Positions 12,531 to 23,864 of a stretch of 64,000 nt of DNA are shown one piece after another (positions within the stretch are counted from its first letter, which is position 1; every line of letters starts with the position of its first letter). Position numbers and translations under genes: made by a program. This stretch comes from Odobenus rosmarus divergens. Lineage: Eukaryota > Chordata > Mammalia > Carnivora > Odobenidae. The DNA is taken from assembly GCF_000321225.1 (NCBI RefSeq), contig NW_004450944.1, positions 142,857-206,856 on the forward strand, given 5' to 3'. Under the pieces are notes generated by a model. It was given only the letters and a program-made list of their open reading frames with translations, was not told where the DNA came from and ran no database searches.

Positions 12531-13927
12531 ACTGCTTTAATTCGGTAGGGGGGATTATGGTTTCCAGTCCAGCAGTAGGGAGCTTGGAAGTCATCACCCC
12601 CGTCTTAACAATATGAAAAAAGCTGAACAAACTGAAAATCAACAGCTCTTCTTTGAGCCATCAGAGAATTAAAGTCACAAGGAAAATCACTGCCCCCCAA
12701 ATCAGAGAGACAGGCAGAATCATAACTTGCCATAGCAGAAGCCCAAGAAGAGAAACCCCTGGGGAACGAATAACAGGGTAGGAAAATGTCAATGGTAGTT
12801 GACCAATTGCTGGAGGCTCCGTGTACACAAATTTGAGAGTTAGAGTCAAGAGGGGCTGGTCTTTGGGAGACCCCAACACTTCTGTGTGTTTTCCCTCTAG
12901 GAGCCCTACCACTTCCTCACAGTGAGGATTGGAGGGGGGAAAAAAAACCTCATGCTTCAGCAGAGGGAGGGGAAAGAACCCATTTTGAAATATACCTGGA
13001 GCGTTCTGTTCTTCTTAACCAGGCCTGTCCTCAAGAGGAAGTGTTTTACGAGAGCCCTTACCTACTGGGGTTTTACCAGAACCTAGCCCACCTAGGGGAA
13101 AGGAAGCACCCAACTCAAGTTCCCTCTAGCTTTGCTGTCTCACCTAAGAGGGAAGTTGGGGGGACACAAAAAAACAAAAATGAGAAGCACTTATGAAGGT
13201 CATAGCCCAGAGACCCAGGCTCACTGAAAGACTGAGATCTGATCATAGGTCTGTGGAACACTTCTCCCCCACACCTTTTCACAACATCACAAGGACTTTT
13301 GTATAGTAACAAGTGAAGGAACTAAGACCTTATTTAAGAGAGACAACAGGGGAGACCAAAACACGGGCATCCAAGGAGATTTTAGCCTTTGACATGATCA
13401 TTGACAGCTTCAGCAGACAATAAGCACAGCTTAACTCCAAGAGAGACACACATAAAGCCTCACACTATAAAGACCTATTTACTTCACTTCCTTTTACATG
13501 GTATATGATGTTCAGCTTTCAACAAAAAAACTACAAGGCATACTAAAAGTAAAAAAAAAAACAAAAAAAACAAAAACAGTTTGAAGAGACAAAACAAACA
13601 TCAGAATCAGACTCAGATTTGTCAGAGATTTTGAAATTATCAGACCAGGAATTTAAATAACTATGATTAATATGTTAAGGGTTATAATAGAAAAAGTGGA
13701 CAGCATGCAAGAAGAGATAACTAATGTAGCAGACAGATGCAAACTCCAAGAAAGAATTAAAAGTAAATGCTAGAAATAAAAAACACTGTAACAGAAATGA
13801 AGAATGTCTGTGATGGGCTCATCAATCAACTGGACAACTGAGGAAAGGAACTGTGAGCTTGAAGATAAGTCAGTAGAAACCTTGAAACTGAAATGCAAAA
13901 GGGAAAAAGGACAAAAAAAACTGAACA

Positions 13928-14140
13928 GGGGCGCCTGGGTGGCTCAGTCGGGTAAGAGTCTGCCTTTGCTCAGGTCATGATCCCAGGGTCCTGGGATTGA
14001 GCCCCACATCAGGATCCCTGCTCAGCCGGGAGCCTGCTTCTCCCTTTCCCCACCCCTCCACTTGTGCTCTCTCTTGCTGTCTCCCTCTCTCCCTCTCTCT
14101 CTCAAAGAAATAAAATCTTTATTAAAAAAAAAAAACGCCT
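13928..14140 (+). mobile_element. CAN-SINE, sense
   Basis: It starts with the canonical GGGGCGCCTGGGTGGCTCAG head carrying a tRNA-like A box. 'gtcatgatcccagggtcc' follows, then a CT-rich middle, AATAAAATCTTT and a poly-A tail. A short duplication (CTGAACA) lies on both sides. It is inserted in the old L1. Confidence 0.95.
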
Positions 14141-14395
14141 GAACAAAACATTTAAGACCTGTGGGACAATGGTAAAATGTATAATATACACCTAATGGGA
14201 ATACCAAGAGGAAAAGAAAGGACCAGAAAAAATATTTGAAATTATAATTAAATATATATTTTAATATATAATTTTAATATACATGAGAGTTTTTCAAATT
14301 AATGACAGATACCAAACCACAATTCTAGGAAGCATAGAAAATACCAAGTAGGATAAATACTAAAATATTTATACCTAGATATATCATATTCAAAC

Positions 14396-14758
14396 TGTGT
14401 GTTAGAAACTGAATGTTTGTGCCCCTCCCCCCAGAATTCATTTTTTGAAACCTAACCCCTAGTGTGATGGTATTTGGAGACAGGGCCTTTGGGAGGTGAT
14501 TAGGTCATCAGGGTAAAGCCCTTAGGAATGGACTTAGTTAGAAAAGAGACCCCAGAGCATTCCCTTACCACTTTCTCCATGTGAGGACACAGAGACAGCC
14601 ATCTATGAACTAGGAAGCAGGCTCTCACCAGACACCAGGTCTCCTGACATCTTAATCTTGGACTTTCCAGCCTCCAGAACTGTGAGAAATAAATTTCTAT
14701 TGTTATAAGCTACCCAGTGTATGACATGTTGTTATAGCAGCCCAAATAGACTAAGACA
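14396..14758 (+). mobile_element. Solitary ERVL-MaLR-type LTR (MST/MLT1-like)
   Basis: About 363 bp beginning TGTGTTAG and ending GACTAAGACA. Internal segments are typical of this class: 'gatggtatttggagacaggg', 'gggaggtgattaggtcat', 'gtgaggacacagagacagcc', 'ccagaactgtgagaaataaa' and 'agcagcccaaatagac'. No internal retroviral region adjoins it. MaLR subfamily was judged by eye. Confidence 0.75.
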
Positions 14759-15480
14759 TACCAAAAATCAAAAACAAAGGGAAAATCTTGAAAGAAACCA
14801 GAGTTTAAAAATAATGATAGAGGAGTAAGGGTAAGTATTACAGTAGACTTCTCTTCAGAAATCATAAAAGCAAGAAGCAAGTAGATGAAAATAATTAAAG
14901 TGTTGAGAGAAAGAAACCCACCAACATAGTATTCTGTATCCTTCAAAAGTGAAAGAAAAAATAAAGATTTTCTCAGACAAACAAAACTTAGTAAGTTTGT
15001 GGCCAGTAGCCCTGCCTTGCAAGAAATGTTAAATTCATCAAAGAGAAGGAAAATGATATAGATCAGAAATACAGATCTACTCTCAAAAGGAAGAGCTTTA
15101 GAGAAGAAATAAATGTAGGTAAATAAAATCTTTTATTTTTCTTATTCCTAATTGATCTAGCAGATAACAGTTTGTTCCCAATAATAATAGCAACCAAGTA
15201 TTCAATGATTGGATAAGTAATGAATGACAGCAATGTTATAAGGATGGAAGGAAAGAATTGGCAATACTCTGTTACAAGGTACTTGTACTACCTGTGGAGC
15301 AGAATAGTGCTATTTGAAAGAGGACTTGGATTAGTTACAAATGTATATGTCAAACTCAAGAACAATCACCAAAAAAAGTAAAAAAATAAAATTAAAAGAT
15401 AAATAGTTATCATGGATATGCTAAGAAAAGAGAAAAACTGGAATTATATAAAATGTTCAGTTAAAATCATAGAAAGCATG

Positions 15481-15675
15481 GGGAGCCTGGGTAGCTCGGT
15501 CAGTTAAGTGTCCAACTCTTGGTTTTGGCTCAGGTCATGATCTCAGGGTTGTGAGATTGAGCCCCATGCTGGGCTCTGTGCTGGGTGCAGAGCCTGCTTA
15601 AGATTCTCTCTCTCTCTCTCCCTCTCCCCGCCTCTCCCACTCAGGTACACACTCCCTCAAAAAAAAAAGAGAGAG
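15481..15675 (+). mobile_element. CAN-SINE, sense, older copy
   Basis: A diverged head, 'ggggagcctgggtagctcgg', followed by 'ggctcaggtcatgatctc'. A CT-rich middle and a tail that has become (GA)n at about 15668-15690 follow. It lies inside the old L1. Confidence 0.9.
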
Positions 15676-16044
15676 AGAGAGAGAGGGAGAGAAGGCAGAA
15701 AAAGAATAAGAAACAACAAGAGCAACAAGTGAAATATACTAACAGGCCTGGTGGATGGTAACCTAACATATATCAATCATCACTTTACATGTCAACAGTC
15801 TAAATACACCAATTAAAAGAAAAAAGACTGTCAGTGGATTAAAAACAAACAAACAAAAAAACCAACTGTATGTTGTCTACAAGAAACCTACTTTAAATTA
15901 TAAAGGTACAGGTTAAAAGTAAAGGAATCGAGAAAGATGTCCCACACTAAGAAAGATAAGTAGAAAGCCGGACTAACTGTATCAATACCAGCAAAGCTGA
16001 CTTCAGAGCAAGGAAAATGATCAGGGATGAAAAGGGACATTATA

Positions 16045-16255
16045 GGTGGGTAGAGAAAGCTCCCCAAGGGAGTGATGTTTGCACTCCCCGGGAGGTGAGC
16101 CCGAATGGAGCAGGAGAGGCATTCCTCAAGGAATACCAAGCAAAGAGAACAACAAGAGCAAAGTCCTTACTGAGGGCATGAGCTTCTTAAGAATGAGGAA
16201 AGATGCCTACTGTGGCCAGAGGGGGGGCGGGGTGGGCAAAGAGGAAGGCTAGGGG
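16045..16255 (-). mobile_element. L2 LINE fragment, antisense (probable)
   Basis: The pattern 'gggagtgatgtttgc', 'ggagcaggagaggcattcc', 'acaacaagagcaaagtcctta' matches the antisense L2 3' region. Boundaries with the L1 upstream are approximate. Confidence 0.55.
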
Positions 16256-16264
16256 AGCTTAGAG

Positions 16265-16450
16265 CTTCCATGGCCCCAGGTGAGGACTCTGACCTTGTTA
16301 AGCTTAGAAAGGCAGGCAGTCTAACCACAGTTTTCTCTGTAAAATAGAGATAAAGTGTCAGCCTCATGGAATTGTGGGAATTACCTACTGGCCTGTGAGC
16401 ACTGAGCTCGGAACCTGGCCCAGCAGAGGGAGCTTAGTAACAGTAACCAC
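16265..16450 (+). mobile_element. MIR SINE, sense
   Basis: The segment 'ctctgaccttgttaagc', 'cagttttctctgtaaaatag', 'cctcatggaattgtggg' and 'gcactgagctcggaacctgg' follows the MIR 3' half. Confidence 0.65.
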
Positions 16451-17922
16451 AGCCATTGGGCTCATCAGCAAAAATCCAATATTCCTAGGCTCTTTAACCC
16501 CTTGTTCTATGATTCATTTGTTATTCTGTCTTAATATAGCCTCTTAATTAATTCCAAAATAGATCAATTAATTATGTATATTACTTTCATCTCAGTTACT
16601 AAGAATTATAGACTCCAAAGGCGTCAAAGGAGATTCCCTTATAGGCCCAGTTAATCCATCAGGCTACTTTAAAAGATATTCATACAGATGCCATGATTGT
16701 TCCCTAAGGGGACTTTCTCCCTATTTGGAAATTCTTTTTCTGTGTCTACCCCAGGCTCTGCAAAATAGAGTTTAAGTGTGTTTCCACTTACCTTTCAAGA
16801 AACTAGCCCAAGTCCAATGAGCCGTTTTCCAGCTGGTCGCTCAGAAAGCATCGCCCCGCTGGTGATCTTGTGCAGTTGTGCATTCCCAGAAGATACTGCC
16901 ATGCCTTCTCCTTTCCACATCTGTGCATAAGGAAGGTCAGAACAGATGATCTTTAAGGGCCCTTCTATCCCTGCCATCGAGGATTCCAGGACCAGCTACA
17001 GTTTTTCCCTCTCGGAAGTTCACAGTCCTGTAGTGTGAACTTACCAACTGAAAGAGTATATTTGGACCCATAAAGTTATGCTTGAGATGTCAAAATAAGT
17101 GACAGATAAATCGGTTAAAAAATTGCATTGAAGTACAATAAATTTCCCACTGGAAAAAAACAATAGCAGTTATATTATTTGCCAGAAAGACTGAGGAGTC
17201 CATAGGCTGAAAATTTTATGAAAATTTTATAAAAATAAAATGTGTTAAATTCTAAGCACTCTCATGGGCCCTGTGGTTCCATAGGTCTTGTATGGATCAA
17301 TTATTGTTGGAGAATCCCTTATGAAGGCAATTCTGGCTTTGGAGTAACTAGAGTCAAGCCTCTCCGGAGAAATGTCTTGGCCAGGATAGGCTATTACATG
17401 GAAAGCCAGCTCTGGTCACCTCAGTCCCCATGGCTGTTATTTAGTCTTTTCATTTACCTCTGAATGATAATGATGCTGCACACATTTCCCTAGATACCTG
17501 TTGCAGAGCTTTCCAGTCCTCCCAAGGATGCAGTCCAGCCTCCTCTCCTGCCTTACTCCCTTTAGTAGCCCCGTCTCTGACTTTCCAGTGTGATGATACA
17601 GGAAGTCCCTCAGCATCTGTGTGCAGCCCTTTGCCTTGTTCCAGCCACAGTCTTTTTCTTTATTTACCTGTAATGCATATAACACCAACTAATGCTCAGC
17701 TAGATTGGCACCTCACTGAATACATTGTGGGAACACTGCCTTAGCAAAGAGAACCAGTGCCACCTCACTGTTTCGTTCTTGTTTTATACCGTCTGCCCGG
17801 ACTGCTCCTCTCTTCCCACAGGTCTCTGCTGATACCCACAGTCATGCCCACCTCCAACACAAAGACTTCTGTGGCTTCTCTCCACTAGCAGAGCACTCTC
17901 TGCAGCTCCAGAACATTATATC

Positions 17923-18135
17923 TGGTGCCTGGGTGGCTCAGTCTTTAAGCGTCTGCCTTCGGCTCAGGTCATGATCCCAGGGTCCTGGCATCGAGCCACG
18001 CATCGGGCTCCCTGCTCAGCAGGAAGCTTGCTTCTCCCTCTCCCACTCCCCCTGCTTGTGTTCCCTCTCTTGCTGTGTCTCTCTCTGCCAAATAAATAAA
18101 ATCTTTAAAACAAAACAAAACAAAACAAAAAAACA
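17923..18135 (+). mobile_element. CAN-SINE, sense
   Basis: A 5'-shortened head ('ggtgcctgggtggctcag'), then 'cggctcaggtcatgatccc', a CT-rich middle and AATAAATAAAATCTTT. The tail is (CAAAA)n-rich at 18105-18135. Confidence 0.95.
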
Positions 18136-18922
18136 ACTTTCTCTGCTTTCATGCTATCTGGCCAAGAGAACCTGGGTGTGACAGTGTCCTGGCCTGCACC
18201 CAGGCCTGATAAGGAGAAAACCATTTGGGCTGCATTTTCTGGGTTTGTGCTTCCTCTCTCAGATGTGTTTCCTTAGTGATAGGGGCTCCATGTGCACCTC
18301 CTAACTTGCAACTGGTGAGGAAATCTTACTAATCTCAGACTCTGGTCATCATGCTAGGGGAGGGAAGTTATGAGTTGTCCAGAAACTTTAGTTTGTTGTG
18401 AACACACATGCTCAGCAGGGATGAAATGCTGAGTTAAGTTTCTGATTATTAATTGTATTAGCCTTTCTCCAAAGAACAAACTTTTGATCTTGGTTGTCTC
18501 TATTGTGTATTTGTTTCTATTTCATTAAAGCCTACTTTTGTCTTTACTATTTCTTCCCTTCTAGTTTCTTTTGAGTTTATTTTATTCTTTTGGATTTTAA
18601 ATATTTCTTGAGATGGATATCTGTCTCATTAAGTTGTGGCTTTTATTCCTTGCTAATAAGAGCATTTAATCGCACATATTCCCTCTCAGTACTGCTTCAA
18701 CATCTAATATCTACTCTTTTCATGACTATTTAGCTTAACATATTTTTAAATAAGTATTTTTGTTGACCCCTGAGTTATTTAGAAGTATGTTTCTTAATTT
18801 CTAAACCTAGAGATTTGTGCTAGTTATCCTTTTATTGTGAATTTTTAACTTAATAGCTCTTTGGGCACAGAATGAGGATTGTATGATTTCAGCCCCTTGA
18901 AATTTCCAGAGACTTGCTTTAT

Positions 18923-19090
18923 GAATAGGGCTTAGCAAACTTTTTCTGTAAAGGACCAGGTAGTAAATCTTTTAGGCTTTGTGGCCCACACAGTATCTGT
19001 CACAGCTACTCAGCTCTTTTCTGTGTGAAAACAGGTATAAGCAATATGTAAGTGAAGGATTGTGGCTTTGTTCCAGTAATACTTTATAGT
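18923..19090 (+). mobile_element. hAT-Charlie-type non-autonomous DNA transposon fragment (MER class)
   Basis: The recognisable core is 'gcaaactttttctgtaaagg', then 'ggcccacacagtatctgtc', 'cagctactcagctc' and 'ggctttgttccagtaatac'. This matches a widespread MER-type hAT repeat. Subfamily is not assigned. Confidence 0.65.
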
Positions 19091-19276
19091 TTTTGACTGA
19101 TTTTGAATTTCATATAATTATTACATGTCACAAAATTTTTTTTCCAACCATTTAAAAAAGTAAAAACCATTCTCAACTTACAAGCCATACAGAAAAGGCA
19201 CCAGGCTTGGAATCAGACCCCATAGGCTCTATATCCTTGGCCTAAAATATGGTCAATTTTTTAAAAATATTCTATG

Positions 19277-19440
19277 GGGATCGGTTGGCCCGGTGGTGGG
19301 TATTAAGGAGAGCACGTACTGCATGGAGCACTGGGTGTTATATGAAAACAATGAATCATGGAACACTACATCAAAAACTAATGATGTATTGTATGGTGAC
19401 TAACATAACATAATAAAATTAAATTAAAAATATATATATA
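19277..19440 (+). mobile_element. Carnivore L1 3' end, 5'-truncated, sense
   Basis: Contains 'gagcactgggtgttatatg', 'caatgaatcatggaacac' and 'taatgatgtattgtatggtg', ending AATAAAATTAAATT plus an A/TA-rich tail. A duplication containing TATTCTATG lies on the left (within 19263-19276) and right (19441-19449). Confidence 0.9.
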
Positions 19441-20143
19441 TATTCTATGCGTGCTTGAAAAGAATGTGTCTTCTACAATCGTTGGGTGAAATATTTTGTA
19501 TGTATCCATCAGGATGAGTTTGTTGTATTGTTTAAATCTTTTATATTCTTACTTATTTTTTAAAAAATATTTTTAATATAACAATCAGGAAAAGGGCACA
19601 AATTTAAGTGTACAGCTTGATGATGTTTTCAAAGCAAATGATTTAATGCTTCCCAGAGGTAAACATAGGATATTGCCAGATGCCAGAAATCTCCCTACAC
19701 CCTCTCCCAATCACTAATCCCCCGAAAAGGTAGCCACTGTTCTGATGTCTGTCACTGTTGATTAGTTTTACCTGCTTTTGAACTTTCTGTGAGTGGAACT
19801 ACATAGTGTGAACTTCTTTGTGTTTGTTTCTTTCACTCAGCATAATATTTGGGTCATTCCCATGATGTTACATGTAGTTGTGGTTTGTTCATTACTGTGG
19901 AACTTTCTGTTGGTTGAATATACCACAAATTTTTCATTCATTCTCCTATTGATGGACATTGAGGATATGTCCAGTTTGGTGAATATATGTGACTTGCCTT
20001 TTCACTTTCATTATGAGCAGAATATTTTATATTTTTATTAAGTCAATTTTTTTCTTTTATGATTGGTGCCTTTTATATCAAACCCTTGCCTAACCCCAAA
20101 TTGTGAAGATTTTCTCATATGTTTTCTTCTAAACCTTGTGGTT

Positions 20144-20359
20144 TTAGATTTACTATTTTTTTTTTAAGATTTTATTTATTTATTTGACAGAGAACACAAG
20201 AAGGGGGAGCAGCAGGCAGAGGGAGAAGGAGAGGGAGAGGGAGAAGCAGCAGGGAGCCCAATGCGGGACTCGATCCCAGGACCCTGGGATCATGACCTGA
20301 GCCAAAGGCAGACTCTTAACTGACTGAGCCACACAGGTGCCCCTTAGATTTACTATTTT
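20144..20359 (-). mobile_element. CAN-SINE, antisense, with 16-bp target-site duplication
   Basis: The body runs 20160-20343: poly-T, 'aagattttatttatttattt', 'gggatcatgacctgagcc' and a head ending in 'ggtgcccc'. TTAGATTTACTATTTT flanks it perfectly at 20144-20159 and 20344-20359, marking a fairly recent L1-mediated insertion. Confidence 0.97.
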
Positions 20360-20855
20360 GATCTATAAGCCATCTAAATTTTTGTGTGTGGTATGAGGTA
20401 GAGGCCAAGGTTCACTTTTAAAAATGGCTATCTGCTTGTTTCAGTGCCTTTTTTGAAACAGACTTTCCTTTCCCTATAAAATTGATATGCTGCTTTATTG
20501 CAAATCACCTGGATCTATTCTTGGACCCTGTATTCTGTTCTGCTGATATATTTGTGTCTCCTGGTACCAACACATGATATATTAATTATTATAGTTTTAT
20601 GATATGCCTTGAAATTAGGTAATATAAATCTTATTGTCTTGGCTAACTCGTTTTTTCATTTTAATATAAATTTAGAATGAGCTTATCTATATCTATAAAA
20701 ACAACTTGGTAGAATTTGAATTTGGTTTGTGCTGAATCTATTGCTCCATTTCAGCAGACTTGTTATCTTAACAGTATGGAAACTTCCAATCCATGAACAT
20801 TGTACATCTTTCCATTTTTTAGGTTGTCTCTAATTTACCTCAGTAATGTTTGGTA

Positions 20856-20881
20856 GTGTGTGTGTGTGTGTGTGTGTGTGT
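20856..20881 (+). repeat. (GT)n microsatellite
   Basis: Thirteen uninterrupted GT units in the old L1. Confidence 0.95.
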
Positions 20882-21774
20882 ATCTTTTGTCAAATTTATT
20901 ACTAGGTATTTGATGTTTTTGATGCTATTATGAACAGTGTTTGTAAAGGTCATTTTCCAATTGTTGGTGGCTAACATTCAGAAGTATAATTGATTTGGAG
21001 GGTAAATTGTATCCTGTGACCTTACAAAATCCGGTTAGTTCTAGTTAAATTCCTTCGGATTTCTCACGTACATAATCATGTTGTCCGTAAATAAAAATAA
21101 CTTTACTTCTTTCTAATCTTTATGTTCCTTTCTTTTTTCTTCCTTTCTTTTATTTTCTTTATTGTAATGACTAGGAAAAGTTTAAAAATGTTGAATAGAA
21201 AAGGTGACATAGACATCCTTGCCTTTTCAGATCTTAGGTGGAAAACATTTAATATTTCACCGTTAATTATGTTAAAAATTTTTTTCCTCTAAGATTTCAT
21301 CAGATTGAGGAAGTTCTCTTCTATTCCCAGTTTGCTGGGAATTTTTTTAAATCATGAATGAGAGTGGAATTTTATGTATGCTTTTTCTGTATCAAGAAGG
21401 TCATACAGTTTTTCTTCTTTATTTTATTGTAGTAAATTACATTAATGGATTTATGATTTTAAACCAACGTTATTTTTATGCAAAATACCACTATCAAGAT
21501 ACAGTGTCTTTTATATATATATTGCTATATTTAATTTGCCAAAAATTTGTAAGGGATTTTTACATCTTTGTTGAGGGATGTTAGTTCATAGATTCCTTAT
21601 GTCAGCTCCTCATGTCTACTCCTTTGGGCAGAGATAGTCTTCTGTTTACCCAGCCCCTCTCCCAATGCCAACCACAGAAAAGGTATTCCACAAATAAATA
21701 GTCTTTGACATTAGTTAAAAGACCTATGCTGGAGAACTGCATTTATTAAATAATTTAAATTATTTAAAATAACA

Positions 21775-21872
21775 GTTTCACCCATTCAGCCAGTATTTGC
21801 ATTCCAGCCATGTGCCAGGTACAGTGGAGGTTTCTCTCCACCATTTCATTGGAGGTTTCTCTCCACCATTTC
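21775..21872 (-). mobile_element. L2-like 3' end, antisense, with 25-bp tandem duplication
   Basis: 'cattcagccagtatttgc' and 'catgtgccaggtacagtgg' fit the antisense L2 3' terminus. GGAGGTTTCTCTCCACC occurs at 21826 and again at 21851, giving a two-copy 25-bp tandem duplication. Confidence 0.5.
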
Positions 21873-21929
21873 CAGCAACTCCTCCTCAATATTCTTTACT
21901 AATTCTTCCTCATGTTGCCAACCTCTAAA

Positions 21930-22985
21930 CATTGGAGGGCCACAGATTAGTCCTTGAACCTCTTTTCTTACTCATCTGATCATCCAGTCTCATGGCTTTA
22001 AACACCATCTATAAATAACTCTTATGAATCTCCAACCAGAGCTTCTCCCTTGACTTCCAGCCTGATCTGTCCGCTGCCACCCCCATACATCACACCAATA
22101 TCTAATAGGCATCTCAAACTTAGCATGTTTAAAATTGAACTAGTGACCCTCCCTTTTGGTCTTCTCCACTTCAGGAAAAGGTTCTTTTTCCAACCTTCCA
22201 ATTGCCAGGCATAAACCATGGCATTATCCTTGATGCCTCTTTTTCTCTCTCACTTCATTAGTAATCCTCAGCAAATCCTGTCTGCTGTTATCAAGCCATC
22301 ATCATCTCTTGCCTGGATCATTCACCAATTCGCTAACTGGTTTCCATAATGCTTACTTGTTGCAATTTTCCCAACACAACAGCCAGAACATACCTTTAAA
22401 ATGTAGGTGAGATCAGATCTCCCACTTCCCTAAACCCTCCAGGCTTTTATCTTGCTCAGAGAAGAAATCCAGAATCCTTTAAGGCCCTTCTTATGACCTG
22501 TCCTATGATATTGCCTTCTGTGCTTTTTCTTGCTCACTCCGTTCCAGCCTCTGTGGCTTGCCTGCTGATTCTTAACCATAGCAGTTCCACTCCCACTACA
22601 GGGCTGGGTATTTGCTGTTCCTTGGCCTGGAATGCTCTTCCATCAGATGTCCTCATAATATGAGGTTCATCCCTCACTCCTGTCAAGCTTTTACTGAAAT
22701 GTCGTCTTTTCCTTGAAGCCCTCCCTGGCCATGTGATCTAAAATTGGAGGATGTCCCCCCTCAGAAAGAGTACTATTGCTCTTCCTTGCTTTATTTTTTA
22801 CCTTAGCGCTTTTACTGCCTCATATATATTTTATGTATTTATACTGTTTATTCTCTCAAACCTCCAACAAATTGTAAGCTTGATGAAATAAGGAATTTCA
22901 TTATTCACTGCTGTGTCCCCAGTGAATAGAACAGTGTCTGTCACATAATAAATATTTTTGAATAAATGAATAAACAAGTGAGAGA
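21930..22985 (+). mobile_element. L2 LINE, long sense fragment including 3' end
   Basis: About 1 kb colinear with the L2 3' region: 'ctaataggcatctcaaactt', 'catcatctcttgcctggat', 'cctttaaggcccttcttatg', 'ccttggcctggaatgctcttcc' (partial), 'cactgctgtgtccccagtg', then 'ataataaatatttttg' and an AATGAATAA tail. It is old and non-coding. Confidence 0.8.
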
Positions 22986-23736
22986 GTGAATAAATAACAA
23001 GAGTTACAAGACAGACCCAGTCCTTGACCTCATGAAGCTGATAATCTCCATATTAATAAATGGAGTAGATGAATTCTAATGGAGAAAAAAAAGAGTGAGA
23101 GTGAGAAAAGACAGGCACCAAAACTTTGTGGCTTGCCCCAGTAGTAAAAGCGGGTCCAGTGAAGGAAAGCCAAGCCTCTAATAAGGAAGTAGAAAGAAAT
23201 GAGGATAATGCAATTATCTTAGAAGCAGAAGAAAGAAGGTTCAAGAATGAGAACTGTAAGTAGGACCTTGTAGCTGTTAACAGTGGTGGTCATCATCTCC
23301 TTTAAGAGTCAGTACACATCAGGATCCATGCAGAAACATTGCCAATTCCAAACTGGTTTCAAGGATGCAAGGCTAGGAGGTGTGCAGTGAGACACGGCTA
23401 TGTATTGTGCATAATCCGCACAATGTATGCACCTAGAAAGAATAATGCTATTTCTGTAAATGGCAACACAAGTTAAAAAAGAATGACCTGGTGATAATTT
23501 ATCATGACAAGTTTTGCTGAAGCGTTCACAGTAGAGGAGTATTGTGGAGCAGACCTGTGTTGCTTGATTTGAAAGCCCTCGACCCATATCCTGCTAAGGT
23601 TAGCATCACTTCTGTGGGTGACAGTCTGCGTGCATGGTCATGACAGGTCTGAGACATCAACCAGCTGTTCTCATGTCTTTGGTTTGACTTTTACTGGTTT
23701 TGGAAAAGTAAGTGTTTTTCTGTTTTGAATCAACAG

Positions 23737-23864
23737 GTTCCATTTTTTGGGCCTCTGTTTGATGGAGCCATAGTGAGTGGAAAGCTACTGCCAAGCCTTA
23801 TATGTGCCACGTGCATCAATGCCAGTAGGGCCGTGAAGTGCCTCATCCCGCTCTACCAGAGCTT
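23737..23864 (+). CDS. RALGAPA2: RALGAPA2 internal coding exon (end of GAP domain)
   Basis: This 128-bp exon encodes 42 codons ([10 protein letters not shown] to CLIPLYQS) plus 2 nt (TT), continuing in frame from the exon at 5880-6038. The acceptor is CAACAG at 23731-23736. The donor is GTATCT at 23865-23870, which is weak: no G at +5, and CTT rather than CAG on the exon side. The phase was chosen because TT plus a following C would give the Phe expected after YQS in this family. [11 protein letters not shown] and the NASRA(V)K helix are hallmarks of the C-terminal part of the RalGAP-alpha catalytic domain. [17 protein letters not shown] fits RALGAPA2 better than the RALGAPA1 sequence I recall. 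If the intron is not removed, the frame adds LYLFALSV and stops at TAA 23887-23889. The next exon was not found in the window. Confidence 0.9.

Larger units (their letters stand above)
12560..16060 (+). mobile_element. Old L1 (5' region, ORF1 and start of ORF2), sense, split by three later insertions
   Basis: The left part (about 12560-13560) resembles an L1 5'UTR. The stretch 13575-13915 matches L1 ORF1-type sequence, with recognisable 'gaccaggaatttaaa', 'gaagagataactaatgtag' and 'gaaatgaagaatg'. From about 14760 come sequences around 'ccttcaaaagtgaaagaa' and 'ctttctcagacaaac'. The start of the ORF2 endonuclease region follows, with 'caccaattaaaaga', 'tatgttgtctacaagaaacc' and 'gacttcagagcaagg' (about 15800-16050). 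All frames are broken and the rest of ORF2 and the 3' end are missing. SINEs at 13928-14140 and 15481-15675 and a MaLR-type LTR at 14396-14758 interrupt it. Confidence 0.8.
18450..19560 (-). mobile_element. Old L1 ORF2 fragment, antisense, interrupted
   Basis: The T-rich sequence matches antisense L1 ORF2, for example 'tagtttcttttgagtttatt', 'agcatttaatcgcacata', 'gttatttagaagtatgttt' and, after the interruptions, 'cttgaaaagaatgtgtcttc' near 19453. A hAT-type fragment (18923-19090) and an L1 3' end (19277-19440) interrupt it. Confidence 0.7.
19565..21600 (-). mobile_element. Old L1 3' half (3'UTR plus C-terminal ORF2), antisense
   Basis: The left part (19565-20040) is 3'UTR-like, with 'tttctttcactcagcataa' and 'tcctattgatggacattgag'. 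From 20055 it follows antisense ORF2: 'agattttctcatatgttttc', 'cttccaatccatgaacattg', 'acatccttgccttttcagatc', 'ggaagttctcttctattccc'. Frames are broken. A SINE (20160-20343) and a (GT)n array (20856-20881) lie inside. Confidence 0.75.
6039..23736 (+). other. RALGAPA2: RALGAPA2 intron between the two visible exons
   Basis: An intron of about 17.7 kb, bounded by a GTACGT donor and a TCAACAG acceptor (23730-23736) with a T-rich tract upstream. It holds most of the window's LINE sequence (12.56-16.06, 18.45-21.6 and 21.93-22.99 kb), five SINEs and one LTR. Stretches 6.05-8.0, 9.4-10.0, 10.9-12.3, 16.45-17.9 and 23.0-23.7 kb hold nothing I can assign beyond short AT-rich or low-complexity sequence. 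Confidence 0.85.

Noticed and set aside
13928..14000. tRNA-Lys-like sequences in the heads of the ten SINE copies
   Set aside because: They are the tRNA-derived 5' parts of CAN-SINEs, followed by CT-rich and poly-A segments, not functional tRNA genes.
14396..14758. Possibility of a retroviral provirus around the LTR
   Set aside because: Only a solitary MaLR-type LTR is present; the flanks are L1 sequence on both sides with no gag, pol or env.
23404..23424. 7-bp inverted repeat ATTGTGC/GCACAAT with 7-nt loop
   Set aside because: Arms of this length are expected by chance several times in 64 kb.
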